Of a stretch of 40,031 nucleotides of DNA, positions 1-7,094 are shown piece by piece. The notes below the pieces were generated by a model. That model did no database searches. It was not told the origin of the DNA and saw only the letters and a list, made by a program, of their open reading frames with translations. Within the stretch, counting starts at the first letter, position 1; each line of letters begins with the position of its first letter. Position numbers and translations under genes: made by a program. The DNA is from Miltoncostaea sp036826475 (GTDB lineage Bacteria; Actinomycetota; Thermoleophilia; Miltoncostaeales; Miltoncostaeaceae), in assembly GCA_036826475.1 (NCBI GenBank), contig DAISWG010000034.1:1-40031 (forward strand). Reading direction: 5' to 3'.

Positions 1-9
1 GGGGCGCGG

Positions 10-357
10 GTGGCCGGGTCCCGGTTCCCGCCCGCCGGGGGCGGGGGGGGGGGGGGGGCGGCCGGGCCGGGCCCCCCCCCCCCCCCCCGCCCCACCGTGA
101 CCGCCGAGGGCGGCACCGCCGGCCCGTTCCGGGTGGACCTCGACTGCGCGGTGGCCGACCGCGATGCGTGCGCCGGGGTCATCGCGGCGGTCGCGGCCGC
201 GGACGACCCCGCGGCGTGCTCCCCTGCCGACGGCGGCGACCGCCGCCTGCAGGTGCGGGGGACGATCGACGGGGAGCCGGTCCGCGCCGTCGTGGAGCGC
301 CGGACCGACTGCGAGATCGCGGCCTACGACGCGGCCGCGCGCGCCGCGGGGCTCTAG
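10..357 (+). CDS. Subtilisin-inhibitor-like (SSI-like) domain protein, 5' part uncertain
   Basis: The reading frame stays open from the window edge to TAG at 355-357, so the true start may lie upstream of the window. The first 30 codons run through a G16/C17 homopolymer and give Gly and Pro runs that may not be real protein; a GTG at 97 is an alternative start. The credible part holds three cysteines (in LDCAV, DACAG and AACSP), then a stretch ending RGTIDGEPV and a fourth cysteine in DCEIAAYD. This order, with a GTxxGxPV strand followed by CE, resembles actinobacterial SSI-like protease inhibitors, which are secreted beta proteins with two disulfides. No signal peptide is visible because the 5' end is missing or garbled. 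The family call is moderate and the boundaries are poor. Confidence 0.45.
   Translation: MAGSRFPPAGGGGGGGAAGPGPPPPPRPTVTAEGGTAGPFRVDLDCAVADRDACAGVIAAVAAADDPAACSPADGGDRRLQVRGTIDGEPVRAVVERRTDCEIAAYDAAARAAGL
43..88. repeat. G16 / C17 inverted homopolymer
   Basis: Sixteen consecutive G (43-58), a 13-nt GC spacer and seventeen consecutive C (72-88) form a perfect inverted homopolymer. It could fold into an extremely stable hairpin, could be a slippage-prone tract, or could be a sequencing or assembly artefact. No other tract of this kind occurs in the window. Confidence 0.8.
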
Positions 358-1076
358 GCCCGCCCCGGCGGCCGGCGCGAGGCGGCACCCGCGCCGCCGC
401 CACGGGGCGCCCGCCAGCCCCGGATGACCGCGGCGGCGGCGGGCAGCCCGTCGACCACCGCGTCTGCGGCGGCCAGGTCGTCCGGCCCGTGCACGCCGGT
501 GGTGACGGCGACGCACCGGGCGCCGCCGGCGACGGCGCAGGCGATGTCGCGCGGCGTGTCGCCGATGACCACCACGTCGCGGTCGCCGCCGTCCCGGGCG
601 ACGGCGACCGGCACCAGCGCGTCGCGCCGGTCGTGGTCCGACCCGAACGCGCCCCGCCCGCGCGGGAACCACTCCCCCAGGCTGGCGGCCGCCATCTTGG
701 CGTGCGCGATCGGCTCCAGGTTGCCGGTGAGCAGGGCCAGGGTGACGCCGTCGCCGCGCAGCGCCTCGAGGCCGGCCGCCGCCCCGGGCGCCACCACCGG
801 CGGTGGGTGCAGGGGCTCCAGGGAGGGGTAGAGCTCGCACGCCCGGGTCATCCACTCCGGAAGCCCGGCGGTGATGCGGTCGTCGGGGACGTCGTGGCGC
901 CGCAGCACCAGGCGCCCGATCTCGCGGTCCGTTCTGCCGGCGGGGCCGATCGCGGCGATGTCGTCCTCCGTGGCGGGCACCGCGAAGACCTCCGCGGCCG
1001 CCGTGGCCAGGGCCTCGGTGTGGGCGTGGGGGCGACCCATGAGGAGCGTCCCGTCGATGTCCAGCAACGCCAGCAC
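354..1076 (-). CDS. HAD-superfamily phosphatase (phosphoglycolate phosphatase-like)
   Basis: A 240-aa cytoplasmic HAD hydrolase. Motif I is LLDIDGTL near the N-terminus with the nucleophile Asp and the acid/base Asp, motif II is LLTGN about 110 residues on, and motif IV is the VVIGDTPRDI segment. The helical insert between motifs I and II gives a Gph/PGP-like architecture, so the substrate is probably a small phosphomonoester; this is not certain. The start is GTG at 1076 because motif I begins only a few codons later and a TATCCT box lies exactly 7 nt upstream (1084-1089), as expected for a leaderless transcript. Longer readings of the frame add an Arg/Ala-rich N-terminus unlike the family. 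The gene diverges from the diguanylate cyclase gene at 1135 and its stop overlaps the end of the upstream gene by 4 nt. Confidence 0.85.
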   Translation of the reverse strand: MLALLDIDGTLLMGRPHAHTEALATAAAEVFAVPATEDDIAAIGPAGRTDREIGRLVLRRHDVPDDRITAGLPEWMTRACELYPSLEPLHPPPVVAPGAAAGLEALRGDGVTLALLTGNLEPIAHAKMAAASLGEWFPRGRGAFGSDHDRRDALVPVAVARDGGDRDVVVIGDTPRDIACAVAGGARCVAVTTGVHGPDDLAAADAVVDGLPAAAAVIRGWRAPRGGGAGAASRRPPGRA

Positions 1077-1083
1077 CCAGGTC

Positions 1084-1089
1084 AGGATA
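1084..1089 (-). promoter_or_regulatory. -10 box (TATCCT) of HAD gene, leaderless type
   Basis: TATCCT on the minus strand followed by 7 nt and the GTG start. Transcription would begin at or next to the start codon. No Shine-Dalgarno sequence is present. Confidence 0.6.
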
Positions 1090-1134
1090 GGGACGGCCGC
1101 CACCTGCCACACTTCGTGACGCTGACCGGTCGAT

Positions 1135-3438
1135 GTGGAGCGGCCGCTGAGGGAACGGACGATCACCTGGCTGGGCCTCGCCGCCGTCGCGGCGATCCTG
1201 GTGGCGACCGCGGTCGCGACGGCCGCGGCGATCCGCGACGCCGATCGCGACGCCGAGCGCGATCGCGACGCCGTCGCCGGGCGCGCCGTCGGGGCGCTCG
1301 CCACCGAGGCGGAGACCGCCCGCAACACGGTCGACGACCTGCGGGCCTACTTCGAGTCGTCGTCGGACGTGACGGCGGCCGACTTCGACCGTTTCACCGC
1401 CGCGATGCTCGCGCGGGAGCCCGCCCTGGAGTCGCTCGCCTGGAGCGCCGGACCCGTGGAGGGCCCGCCCACCCCGGCGCTGACGGCCGGCGACGGCGCG
1501 GCGGACCCCCTCGGCAGCGCGGAGGCCGCGGCGGAGCTCGCCGCGGCGCGCGACCGCCAGGAGACGCGGCTCTCGGCGCCGATCGAGTCCGGCGGCGGCT
1601 CGAGCGCCGTGATGGTGGCGCCCGTGTACCGCGCCGGCGCCCGCCTCACGACCCCCGCCGAGCGCCGCGCGGCCCTGCGCGGGTTCGTGAGCGCCGTCGT
1701 CTCGATGCCGGCGCTGGCACGCGCCGCATCCGCGGACCTGCCGGCGGGCGTCGGCGTGCGCGTGGAGGACGCCGGGCCCGCGACGGCGCGGCCCGCGCAG
1801 GCGGGGATCGACATCGGGGGCCGGCACCTGGCCGTTGCCCTGGAGGGGGCGGGCGGCGCCTCGAAGGTGGTGCCCGTGTCGGTCGCGCTCGGCGGGCTGC
1901 TGCTGGCGGGGGTGGTGACGCTGCTGTTCCTGGAGTCGGCCGGGCGGGAGCGCAACGCGCGGGGCGAGCTGGCGCGCCTGCAGGTGCGGCACGACCTGAT
2001 CCTGTCCTCCGCGGGCGACGGCATCGTGAGCGCGGCAGCCGACGGCCGCGCCCGCTTCGTGAACCCGGCGGCCGCGCGGATGCTGGGCCGGAGCGCCGAG
2101 TCGATCGCGGGGCGGCCGATCGTCGAGACCGGGCTGCCCTCGCCCGACGCCGCGCTCCGCGCCGGCCGCCCCGAGTCGGGTGAGGTCGACATCGCCCGCC
2201 CCGACGGCTCCATCTTCGCCGCCGAGTTCACCACCACGCCGATCGCCGAGGACGGGACGGCGGGCGCCGTCATCACGTTCCGCGACGTGAGCGCCCGCAA
2301 GCGGCTGGAGACGCAGACGCTCGAGAGCCTCGCCGCAGCGGAGCAGATGGCGGCCGTCGACCCGCTGACCGGGCTGGCGAACCACCGGACCTTCCACGAG
2401 AGGCTCGCCGCGGAGGTCGACAGGGCGAAGCGCACCGGGCGGGGCGTGGCCCTGGTGCTCATGGACCTCGACCACTTCAAGCGGGTCAACGACCAGCACG
2501 GGCACCAGACCGGCGACCGCGTGCTGGAGCACGCGGCGTCCGTGATGCGTCAGGAGACCCGCAGCGGCGAGCTGATCGCCCGTGTCGGCGGCGAGGAGTT
2601 CGCGATGCTCCTGCCCGACGCGGACGTGGACGAGGCGCTGCGCGCCGCCGAGCGCATCCGCCGCGCCATCGCCGCGACCGACTTCCCCGCCGTCGGGCGC
2701 ATGACGGTGTCGGCCGGGGTGTGCGACATGACGCACGCCGAGGACGCGGCCACCCTGTACCGGCTGGCGGACGGGGCGCTCTACTGGGCGAAGCACCGCG
2801 GCCGCGACCGGGTGGTGCGCTGGACGCCGGACGCGCCGGAGCCGCTGTCGGCGCGTGACCAGGCCGACCGGCTGGACCGCCAGCAGGCGCTGGTGAGCGT
2901 GCGGCTGCTGGCACGCGTGGTCGACGCCAAGGACCCGTCGACCCGCCGCCACTCGGAGCGCGTCGGCGATCTCTGCGCGGAGATCGCCGAGGAGCTCGGC
3001 TGGAGCGCCGAGCGCGCGGCGCTGCTGCGCGAGGCGGGGCTCGTCCACGACGTCGGCAAAATCGTGGTGCCCGACGCCGTGCTGTTCGCGCCGCGGCCCC
3101 TCGAGCCGGACGAGCGGGCCGTGGTGCAGGAGCATTCCACGGTGGGAGCACGAATCGTCGACGAGGCGCTCCTCCCGGAGCAGGTCCGGTGGGTACGGTC
3201 CCACCACGAGCGCTGGGACGGCACCGGATATCCTGACGGCCTCCTGGCGGAGGACTGCCCGGAGGGCGCGCGGATCCTCGCCCTCGCCGACGCCTGGGAC
3301 GTCATGACCTCGGAACGCCCCTACTCGCCCACGCGCTGCACGCCCGCCGACGCCCTGGCCGAGTGCCGCGCCTGCGCGGGCAGCCAGTTCTGGCCGCCCG
3401 CCGTCGAGGCGCTCGGGCGCGTGCGGGGAGGCGCATGA
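1135..3438 (+). CDS. CHASE-PAS-GGDEF-HD-GYP c-di-GMP turnover protein
   Basis: A 767-aa membrane sensor carrying both c-di-GMP synthase and phosphodiesterase modules. Visible in order: TM helix about 11-33; an extracytoplasmic CHASE-like region about 60-205; TM helix about 235-257; PAS about 272-390; GGDEF about 405-560 with GGEEF at 485-489 and the DPLTGLANHRTF signature at 409-420; HD-GYP about 575-765 with HD at 638-639, HDVGKI, and HHERWDGTGYP at 690-700. Both active-site signatures look intact, so the protein may be bifunctional or switchable. The allosteric RxxD inhibitory site before GGEEF reads RSGE, so product inhibition may be weakened. The GTG start at 1135 puts a normal signal anchor at the N-terminus. 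The stop overlaps the next gene (ATGA), implying translational coupling. The ligand of the CHASE domain is unknown. Confidence 0.92.
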   Translation: MERPLRERTITWLGLAAVAAILVATAVATAAAIRDADRDAERDRDAVAGRAVGALATEAETARNTVDDLRAYFESSSDVTAADFDRFTAAMLAREPALESLAWSAGPVEGPPTPALTAGDGAADPLGSAEAAAELAAARDRQETRLSAPIESGGGSSAVMVAPVYRAGARLTTPAERRAALRGFVSAVVSMPALARAASADLPAGVGVRVEDAGPATARPAQAGIDIGGRHLAVALEGAGGASKVVPVSVALGGLLLAGVVTLLFLESAGRERNARGELARLQVRHDLILSSAGDGIVSAAADGRARFVNPAAARMLGRSAESIAGRPIVETGLPSPDAALRAGRPESGEVDIARPDGSIFAAEFTTTPIAEDGTAGAVITFRDVSARKRLETQTLESLAAAEQMAAVDPLTGLANHRTFHERLAAEVDRAKRTGRGVALVLMDLDHFKRVNDQHGHQTGDRVLEHAASVMRQETRSGELIARVGGEEFAMLLPDADVDEALRAAERIRRAIAATDFPAVGRMTVSAGVCDMTHAEDAATLYRLADGALYWAKHRGRDRVVRWTPDAPEPLSARDQADRLDRQQALVSVRLLARVVDAKDPSTRRHSERVGDLCAEIAEELGWSAERAALLREAGLVHDVGKIVVPDAVLFAPRPLEPDERAVVQEHSTVGARIVDEALLPEQVRWVRSHHERWDGTGYPDGLLAEDCPEGARILALADAWDVMTSERPYSPTRCTPADALAECRACAGSQFWPPAVEALGRVRGGA

Positions 3439-4172
3439 GGCCCGCGCGCCGGCTCGCGCTGGTGGCGGCCGGAGTCGCGGGCGTGTCGGTGGCCGGGCTC
3501 CTGGGCCTCGCACTCGCCCTGAGCGACGGCGGCGCCGGCGCCGGGCAACCGGCGCTGCGGGTCGTGGTCGCCGACCACTCGGCCGTCGCGACGGTGCCGG
3601 CGCGACCCGAGGCCCCCGCGCCCTCCCGCGACGAGGCGCCCCGGGCGGAGGCCGCCGATCAGGCCGCCCCGGCCACGGCCGGATCCACGGCGGACCGCCT
3701 GATGGTCGTGGCCGCGCCGCCGGGCGACCGCGCGCAGCCCGCCGCGCCGCCGATCGCCGCGCCGCCGCGCCAGCGCCCCATCGCCGAGCCCCCACCCCGT
3801 GGGGCGGCGCCGCCGGAGCCCGTGGCCGCCCCGGTGGTCCCCGTCGCGGTGGGCTCCCCCGTGCCCCCGGCCCCCCTGGTGACGGCCCCCGTCACGGAGC
3901 CGCCGGTCGCGAGCCCGCCCGTCGCCGCGCCCCCGGTGACCGAGCCGCCCGTGGAGGAACCGCCGGTCGAGGAGCCACCGGTCACGGAACCGCCGGTCAA
4001 GGAACCGCCGGTCAAGGAACCGCCCGTCAAGGAACCGCCCATCAAGGAACCGCCCATCAAGGAACCGCCCATCAAGGGACCGCCGGCGGGCGACGCGGAC
4101 GCTCCCGCGACGGGCGGCTGCGCGGAGGACACGGCGCTCCGGGAGACGGGCGACACGCCGCTCGGCCCGTAG
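3435..4172 (+). CDS. Single-pass membrane protein with PPVKE proline repeats
   Basis: A 245-aa protein starting at the ATG that overlaps the stop of the c-di-GMP enzyme gene. Residues 1-31 are a short basic head plus a hydrophobic helix, so it is either anchored or exported. The rest is low-complexity Pro/Ala/Glu-rich sequence. Ten consecutive five-residue units of the form V/I-x-E-P-P (x is T, E or K; the last unit has G for E) occupy residues 168-217. A short tail follows with one cysteine (GGCAEDTAL). Such Pro-Lys/Glu rods resemble TonB-type periplasm or wall spacers, but no functional domain is recognised. The coupling to the upstream gene suggests a joint role, perhaps a wall-spanning partner of the sensor; that is inference. 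Confidence 0.75.
   Translation: MRPARRLALVAAGVAGVSVAGLLGLALALSDGGAGAGQPALRVVVADHSAVATVPARPEAPAPSRDEAPRAEAADQAAPATAGSTADRLMVVAAPPGDRAQPAAPPIAAPPRQRPIAEPPPRGAAPPEPVAAPVVPVAVGSPVPPAPLVTAPVTEPPVASPPVAAPPVTEPPVEEPPVEEPPVTEPPVKEPPVKEPPVKEPPIKEPPIKEPPIKGPPAGDADAPATGGCAEDTALRETGDTPLGP
3936..4085 (+). repeat. Ten tandem 15-bp repeats encoding V/I-x-E-P-P units
   Basis: Ten in-frame 15-bp units within the membrane protein gene. The last six (VKEPP three times, IKEPP twice, IKGPP once) are almost identical at DNA level, which suggests recent expansion and possible copy-number variation between strains. Confidence 0.85.
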
Positions 4173-4180
4173 CGCGCTGC

Positions 4181-4194
4181 ACCGGGCCCCCGGT
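4181..4194 (+). terminator. Short GC hairpin after the repeat-protein gene (weak)
   Basis: ACCGG-GCCC-CCGGT begins 8 nt after the stop codon at 4172. There is no U tract, so it is only a weak candidate terminator. The remaining intergenic sequence to 4336 shows nothing I recognise. Confidence 0.3.
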
Positions 4195-4336
4195 CGTGCC
4201 GGTCACGAGGAGGGACGACCGGCCGACGCCAGGGCGGAATCCGGGTGCCGCAACCATGGACGCCCGGCCAAGGAACCCGCCGCCCCCGCCGTCGAGACTG
4301 GGGGTGCGGACGGGGTGGAGTGCACTGCCTACCGGG

Positions 4337-5158
4337 TCAGCTCCGTTCGTCACGGTGAGCGGCGAGGGTCGAGGGGCCGCCCCCTTCTCCTCGACCCACG
4401 TCCTCCCGCCGTCGTCGCGCCGCGGCCGCCACGAGCGCGGCGATCACGCCGCTGCCGGGGTCGGCCTCGGGGTGCCACTGCACGCCCAGGAGCCACCCCT
4501 CGCCGTCCCCCTCGACGGCCTCGGGAAGCCCGTCGCCGTCGCGCGCGGTCACCCGCAGCCCCTCCCCCACCTCGCCGACCGCCTGGTGGTGGTGGGAGAC
4601 GACGCGGTGGGGGGTGCCCCCCGCCGCCTCCAGCGCACGGGAGCCCGGCGCGATGTGCACGTCGTGCTCGTTGCCGGCGAAGTGCCCGACCCGGCGGCGG
4701 TGCCCGTCGTGGCCCAGGACGTCGGGCAGGTGCTGCACCAGGGTGCCCCCGGCGGCCACGTTGATGACCTGCGCGCCACGGCAGATCCCCAGCACGGGCA
4801 GGCCGCGGGCCACCGCCTCCCGGGTCAGCGCCGACTCGACGGCGTCGCGCAGTGGCACCGGCGTCTCCGCCAGCGGGTGGGGCTCCGCGCCGTACTCGCC
4901 GGCGCCGACGTCCGCGCCGCCCACCAGGAGCAGCCCGTCGATGCGGTCCAGGACGCGGCCGGGCTCGTCGGCCAGCACGGGGTCGGGCGGGATCAGCACC
5001 GCCACGGCGCCGGCGCGCTGCACGTGCTCGATGTAGTTCATGGCGACCAGCGCCGCCGGCATGTCCCAGACGGACCACTGGGCCCGCTCGGCCGCGGCGC
5101 AGATCCCGATGAGGGGCGTGTCGGAGGGCCGCTCGATACTCGACAGGCTAGCGATCAC
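4337..5158 (-). CDS. Class I glutamine amidotransferase, gamma-glutamyl-GABA hydrolase (PuuD)-like
   Basis: A peptidase C26-family protein of about 273 aa. The nucleophile elbow reads LGICRGAQV, the catalytic His lies in VQWHPE near the C-terminus, and LLLVGGADV and NVAAGGTLVQHLPD are typical of gamma-glutamyl-gamma-aminobutyrate hydrolases. The family cleaves gamma-glutamyl amides (putrescine degradation or related amine catabolism). No other putrescine genes are nearby, so the substrate is open. The start is unclear. GTG 5158 is the only common start codon close to the first beta strand (PLIGIC), but a TAGCCT box (5145-5150) lies inside that reading and points to an in-frame ATC at 5137 exactly 7 nt downstream. 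The last 25 residues are Arg/Gly-rich and dispensable-looking. Confidence 0.85.
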   Translation of the reverse strand: MIASLSSIERPSDTPLIGICAAAERAQWSVWDMPAALVAMNYIEHVQRAGAVAVLIPPDPVLADEPGRVLDRIDGLLLVGGADVGAGEYGAEPHPLAETPVPLRDAVESALTREAVARGLPVLGICRGAQVINVAAGGTLVQHLPDVLGHDGHRRRVGHFAGNEHDVHIAPGSRALEAAGGTPHRVVSHHHQAVGEVGEGLRVTARDGDGLPEAVEGDGEGWLLGVQWHPEADPGSGVIAALVAAAARRRREDVGRGEGGGPSTLAAHRDERS

Positions 5159-5200
5159 ACCTGCGCACCCGGGCGCCGGCGGCCGCACAGCACGTGAAAC

Positions 5201-5268
5201 TCCCGGCGGTCCGATGCGAGCGAAGCGAGCCGGAGGCCCCGCTCAAGAGGGCCTCCTGACCGCCGGGA
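5201..5268. other. Nested inverted repeat (11-bp outer and 8-bp inner stems)
   Basis: Outer arms TCCCGGCGGTC (5201-5211) and GACCGCCGGGA (5258-5268) pair perfectly. Inside them GGAGGCCC (5232-5239) pairs with GGGCCTCC (5249-5256) around a 9-nt loop. The two 3' arms are separated by one base, while a 20-nt segment with a GCGAG direct repeat separates the 5' arms. It lies between two minus-strand genes. It could terminate the upstream J-domain transcript, act as a leader structure for the amidotransferase gene, or be a small mobile palindromic unit. There is no U tract. Confidence 0.6.
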
Positions 5269-5278
5269 TTCGACCGCG

Positions 5279-5590
5279 TTACGCGCGCCACTCCCTGGTG
5301 TGGAGGGGGCGCATCTCATAGGGGATCGCCCGGCCGGCGTCGTGGGCACGGACCACCCCGGTACGCCCGTACGCCGCCACCGGCGCGGCCGGGGCGGGCT
5401 CGACCACGCGGTCGATGAGGATCTCGAACGCCTCCCGGCCCGTCGCGAAGCGCCAGGCGGCGCCCGGATCGCCCGGGCAGCGGTCGGGGTGGTGGGTCCG
5501 CGCGTAGCGGCGCCACGCGCTGACCAGGTCGTCCCGGTCCGGCGTCCGCGGCGGCAGCCCCAGCACTTGAGTTGCGGCGGTCACGTTCAT
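5279..5590 (-). CDS. Small J-domain (DnaJ-like) protein
   Basis: About 103 aa, containing one J-domain: helix I (TQVLGLPP), helix II with WRRYARTHHPDRCPGD carrying the HPD tripeptide that stimulates Hsp70 ATPase, and a helix III remnant (GREAFEIL). There is no G/F region, zinc finger or substrate-binding domain, so this is a type III J-protein that would recruit DnaK to one specific client. The last 40 residues are unassigned. Two ATGs are possible, 5596 and 5590. A TACCGT box at 5599-5604 sits 8 nt before 5590 but only 2 nt before 5596, which favours 5590 under leaderless transcription. The client is unknown, and no chaperone gene is adjacent. Confidence 0.75.
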   Translation of the reverse strand: MNVTAATQVLGLPPRTPDRDDLVSAWRRYARTHHPDRCPGDPGAAWRFATGREAFEILIDRVVEPAPAAPVAAYGRTGVVRAHDAGRAIPYEMRPLHTREWRA

Positions 5591-5610
5591 CGCCATCGAC
5601 GGTAGGGGCG

Positions 5611-5636
5611 GCGCGGCGGCGGGCCACCCGCCGCGC
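5611..5636. other. 9-bp hairpin in a divergent promoter region
   Basis: GCGCGGCGG (5611-5619) and CCGCCGCGC (5628-5636) are perfect arms around an 8-nt loop, between the J-protein gene and the 48-aa membrane peptide gene. It could be an operator or simple GC-rich pairing. Confidence 0.35.
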
Positions 5637-5678
5637 GGATGGTCGCGGACCTGACCGGGCGGATAGCATGGGCCGACG

Positions 5679-5825
5679 ATGATGGCGACGGGCTACACGA
5701 TCGCGGGCATCCTCATCGGCACGGCCGTGCTCGTCGCGGGCGGGATCGTGGGGGCCCTGTGGTTCGCGGTGAACGCCACCCGGCCCGAGCTGCTGGAGCG
5801 CCGCCGCCGCCGCGACCCCCGCTGA
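5679..5825 (+). CDS. 48-aa single-pass membrane peptide
   Basis: A small open frame, ATG 5679 to TGA 5825. It begins MMATGYTIAG and continues as one clear hydrophobic helix (residues about 6-34), then a short NATRPELLERRRRR tail whose five arginines would keep the C-terminus inside. A TAGCAT box (5664-5669) lies 9 nt upstream, consistent with near-leaderless transcription. The sharp hydrophobic/basic pattern, the promoter box and the otherwise empty space support a real gene. No family is recognised; similar one-helix peptides are common upstream of or between actinobacterial operons. Function unknown. Confidence 0.55.
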   Translation: MMATGYTIAGILIGTAVLVAGGIVGALWFAVNATRPELLERRRRRDPR

Positions 5826-5877
5826 CGGGCGGGGCCGTGACGATTCGTCCGGTGGCTGCCCTAGCGTCCACCGGACA

Positions 5878-6393
5878 ATGCTGCGCGAGGACACCGCCGC
5901 CCGCTACGAGCGGGGATTCCTGCGCCGCCGGCTCGTGAGCGGCGCGCGCGAGTTCGCGTTCATCTCCGCGGCCTCGCACCGCGCCATCATCCGCGAGCAG
6001 GAGCGGACGCCGGTGGCGGTCGCCGAGGACGAGCGGCGCACGTGGTGGATGTACCGCGACCGCTTCTTCTGGGAGGACGACGGCCTGGCGGCCGAGGAGG
6101 TCGAGGCCCTCGTCCACGAGCGCGACCGGCGTCTGCGGAAGCGGATCGCCCGGGCCCGCGACCTGATGGAGGCCGAGGCCGCCGCCGACGGCCCGCGCCG
6201 CGAGGCGATCCCCGAGGAGGTGCGCGTGGAGGTCTTCCGCCGCGACGGGGGCCGATGCGCGACGTGCGGCTCCGCCGAGCTGCTCCAATTCGACCACGTC
6301 ATCCCCGTCGCGCTCGGCGGCTCGTCGACCGCCGCGAACCTGCAGGTGCTGTGCGCGCCCTGCAACCGCGCGAAGGGCGCCGGGCTGCGATGA
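5878..6393 (+). CDS. HNH endonuclease-domain protein
   Basis: A 171-aa protein. The C-terminal 60 residues form an HNH fold: CATCG, then LQFDHVIPVALGGSS carrying the DH pair, then NLQVLCAPCNRAKG with the second zinc CxxC and the Asn-containing third motif. The N-terminal 110 residues are charged and helical (WWMYRDRFFWEDDGL is conspicuous) and resemble a region I recall in stand-alone actinobacterial HNH proteins of unknown role. The family nicks or cuts DNA, but a target cannot be read from sequence. It is not next to a toxin or restriction gene. The ATG at 5878 is preceded by TAGCGT 10 nt upstream. The stop overlaps the next start (ATGA), so the two genes are probably co-translated. Confidence 0.85.
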   Translation: MLREDTAARYERGFLRRRLVSGAREFAFISAASHRAIIREQERTPVAVAEDERRTWWMYRDRFFWEDDGLAAEEVEALVHERDRRLRKRIARARDLMEAEAAADGPRREAIPEEVRVEVFRRDGGRCATCGSAELLQFDHVIPVALGGSSTAANLQVLCAPCNRAKGAGLR

Positions 6394-7046
6394 GCGTCGA
6401 GGGCGCCCCCGCGGCCGGCGAGGTCCTCGCCTGGATGAGCGAGCACGGCCCGCGGCTGCGCGAGCTGATCGGCTCGGAGCAGTCGGGCGAGCGCGAGCTG
6501 GCGCCCGCCGACGACCCCACCATCCGCGCGCACCTGCGCTTCGCCGCCGAGGCCCTCCAGGCGACCGCCCCCGAGCCGCTCGCGACCCGGCTCGCGGGCT
6601 TCGCCGACGACCTGCCGGATTGGTTCACCGAGTGCCAGCCGCTGTACGAGGACCACCTCGCCGCCGGGACCGGGGCGATCGCGCTGGAGGAGCACCTCCA
6701 GTTCGGCACCCGCCCGGGGGTCGACCCGTCCCTGGACGCCGCCCTCCATTTCCGGCTGCGGATCACCGCCTGGGTCCGGATCTTCCTGCTCGGGCTCGAG
6801 CGCTGGCTGGGCCCCGCGGCCGACGGCCTGGCGGAGGAGACCCTCGAGGAGATCCGCGGGCGCAGCGGCGACCTGGGCCGCCTGATCCTGTCGTTCGGGA
6901 CGGCGGCCAAGTCCGCCGCGCGGGCGGCGGCCGGGGGCCCGGTGGACATCGAGACCCAGGACGAGCTCGGGCAGGTCGCCGCGGTCCAGGGCCACGTGCG
7001 GATCATGCTCGAGGCGCTCGCCGGGGGCGGCCCGCCGGGCGACTGA
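6390..7046 (+). CDS. Uncharacterised helical protein, coupled to the HNH gene
   Basis: A 218-aa soluble protein with no signal peptide or TM segment. It is almost entirely amphipathic helix, with acidic clusters (SEQSGERELAPADD) and a C-terminal QDELGQVAAVQGHVRIM segment. I do not recognise a family. The ATG at 6390 shares bases with the HNH stop codon, so expression depends on the HNH gene; it may be a partner or regulator of the nuclease, though nothing in the sequence proves this. The same DNA read in other frames gives long Arg/Gly-rich sequences that are shadows. Confidence 0.65.
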   Translation: MSVEGAPAAGEVLAWMSEHGPRLRELIGSEQSGERELAPADDPTIRAHLRFAAEALQATAPEPLATRLAGFADDLPDWFTECQPLYEDHLAAGTGAIALEEHLQFGTRPGVDPSLDAALHFRLRITAWVRIFLLGLERWLGPAADGLAEETLEEIRGRSGDLGRLILSFGTAAKSAARAAAGGPVDIETQDELGQVAAVQGHVRIMLEALAGGGPPGD

Positions 7047-7094
7047 GCCTCCCGCGGGCTCAGGGGAACGGCTCGCGCTGCCGATCCTCTCCAC

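Noticed and set aside
168..2183. Long plus-strand frame of 671 codons over the HAD gene and the 5' part of the cyclase gene
   Set aside because: Arg/Gly-rich, no domain, and fully covered by two well-supported genes in other frames; a shadow typical of very GC-rich DNA.
5221..5230. GCGAG...GCGAGC short direct repeat as a CRISPR-like or iteron element
   Set aside because: Only two 5-6 nt copies; far too short and common in this base composition.
5201..5290. Possible tRNA or tRNA-derived attachment site suggested by GGTCGAATCCC on the minus strand
   Set aside because: The T-arm-like string has no matching 5-bp stem, no anticodon arm or acceptor pairing, and no integrase gene is near.
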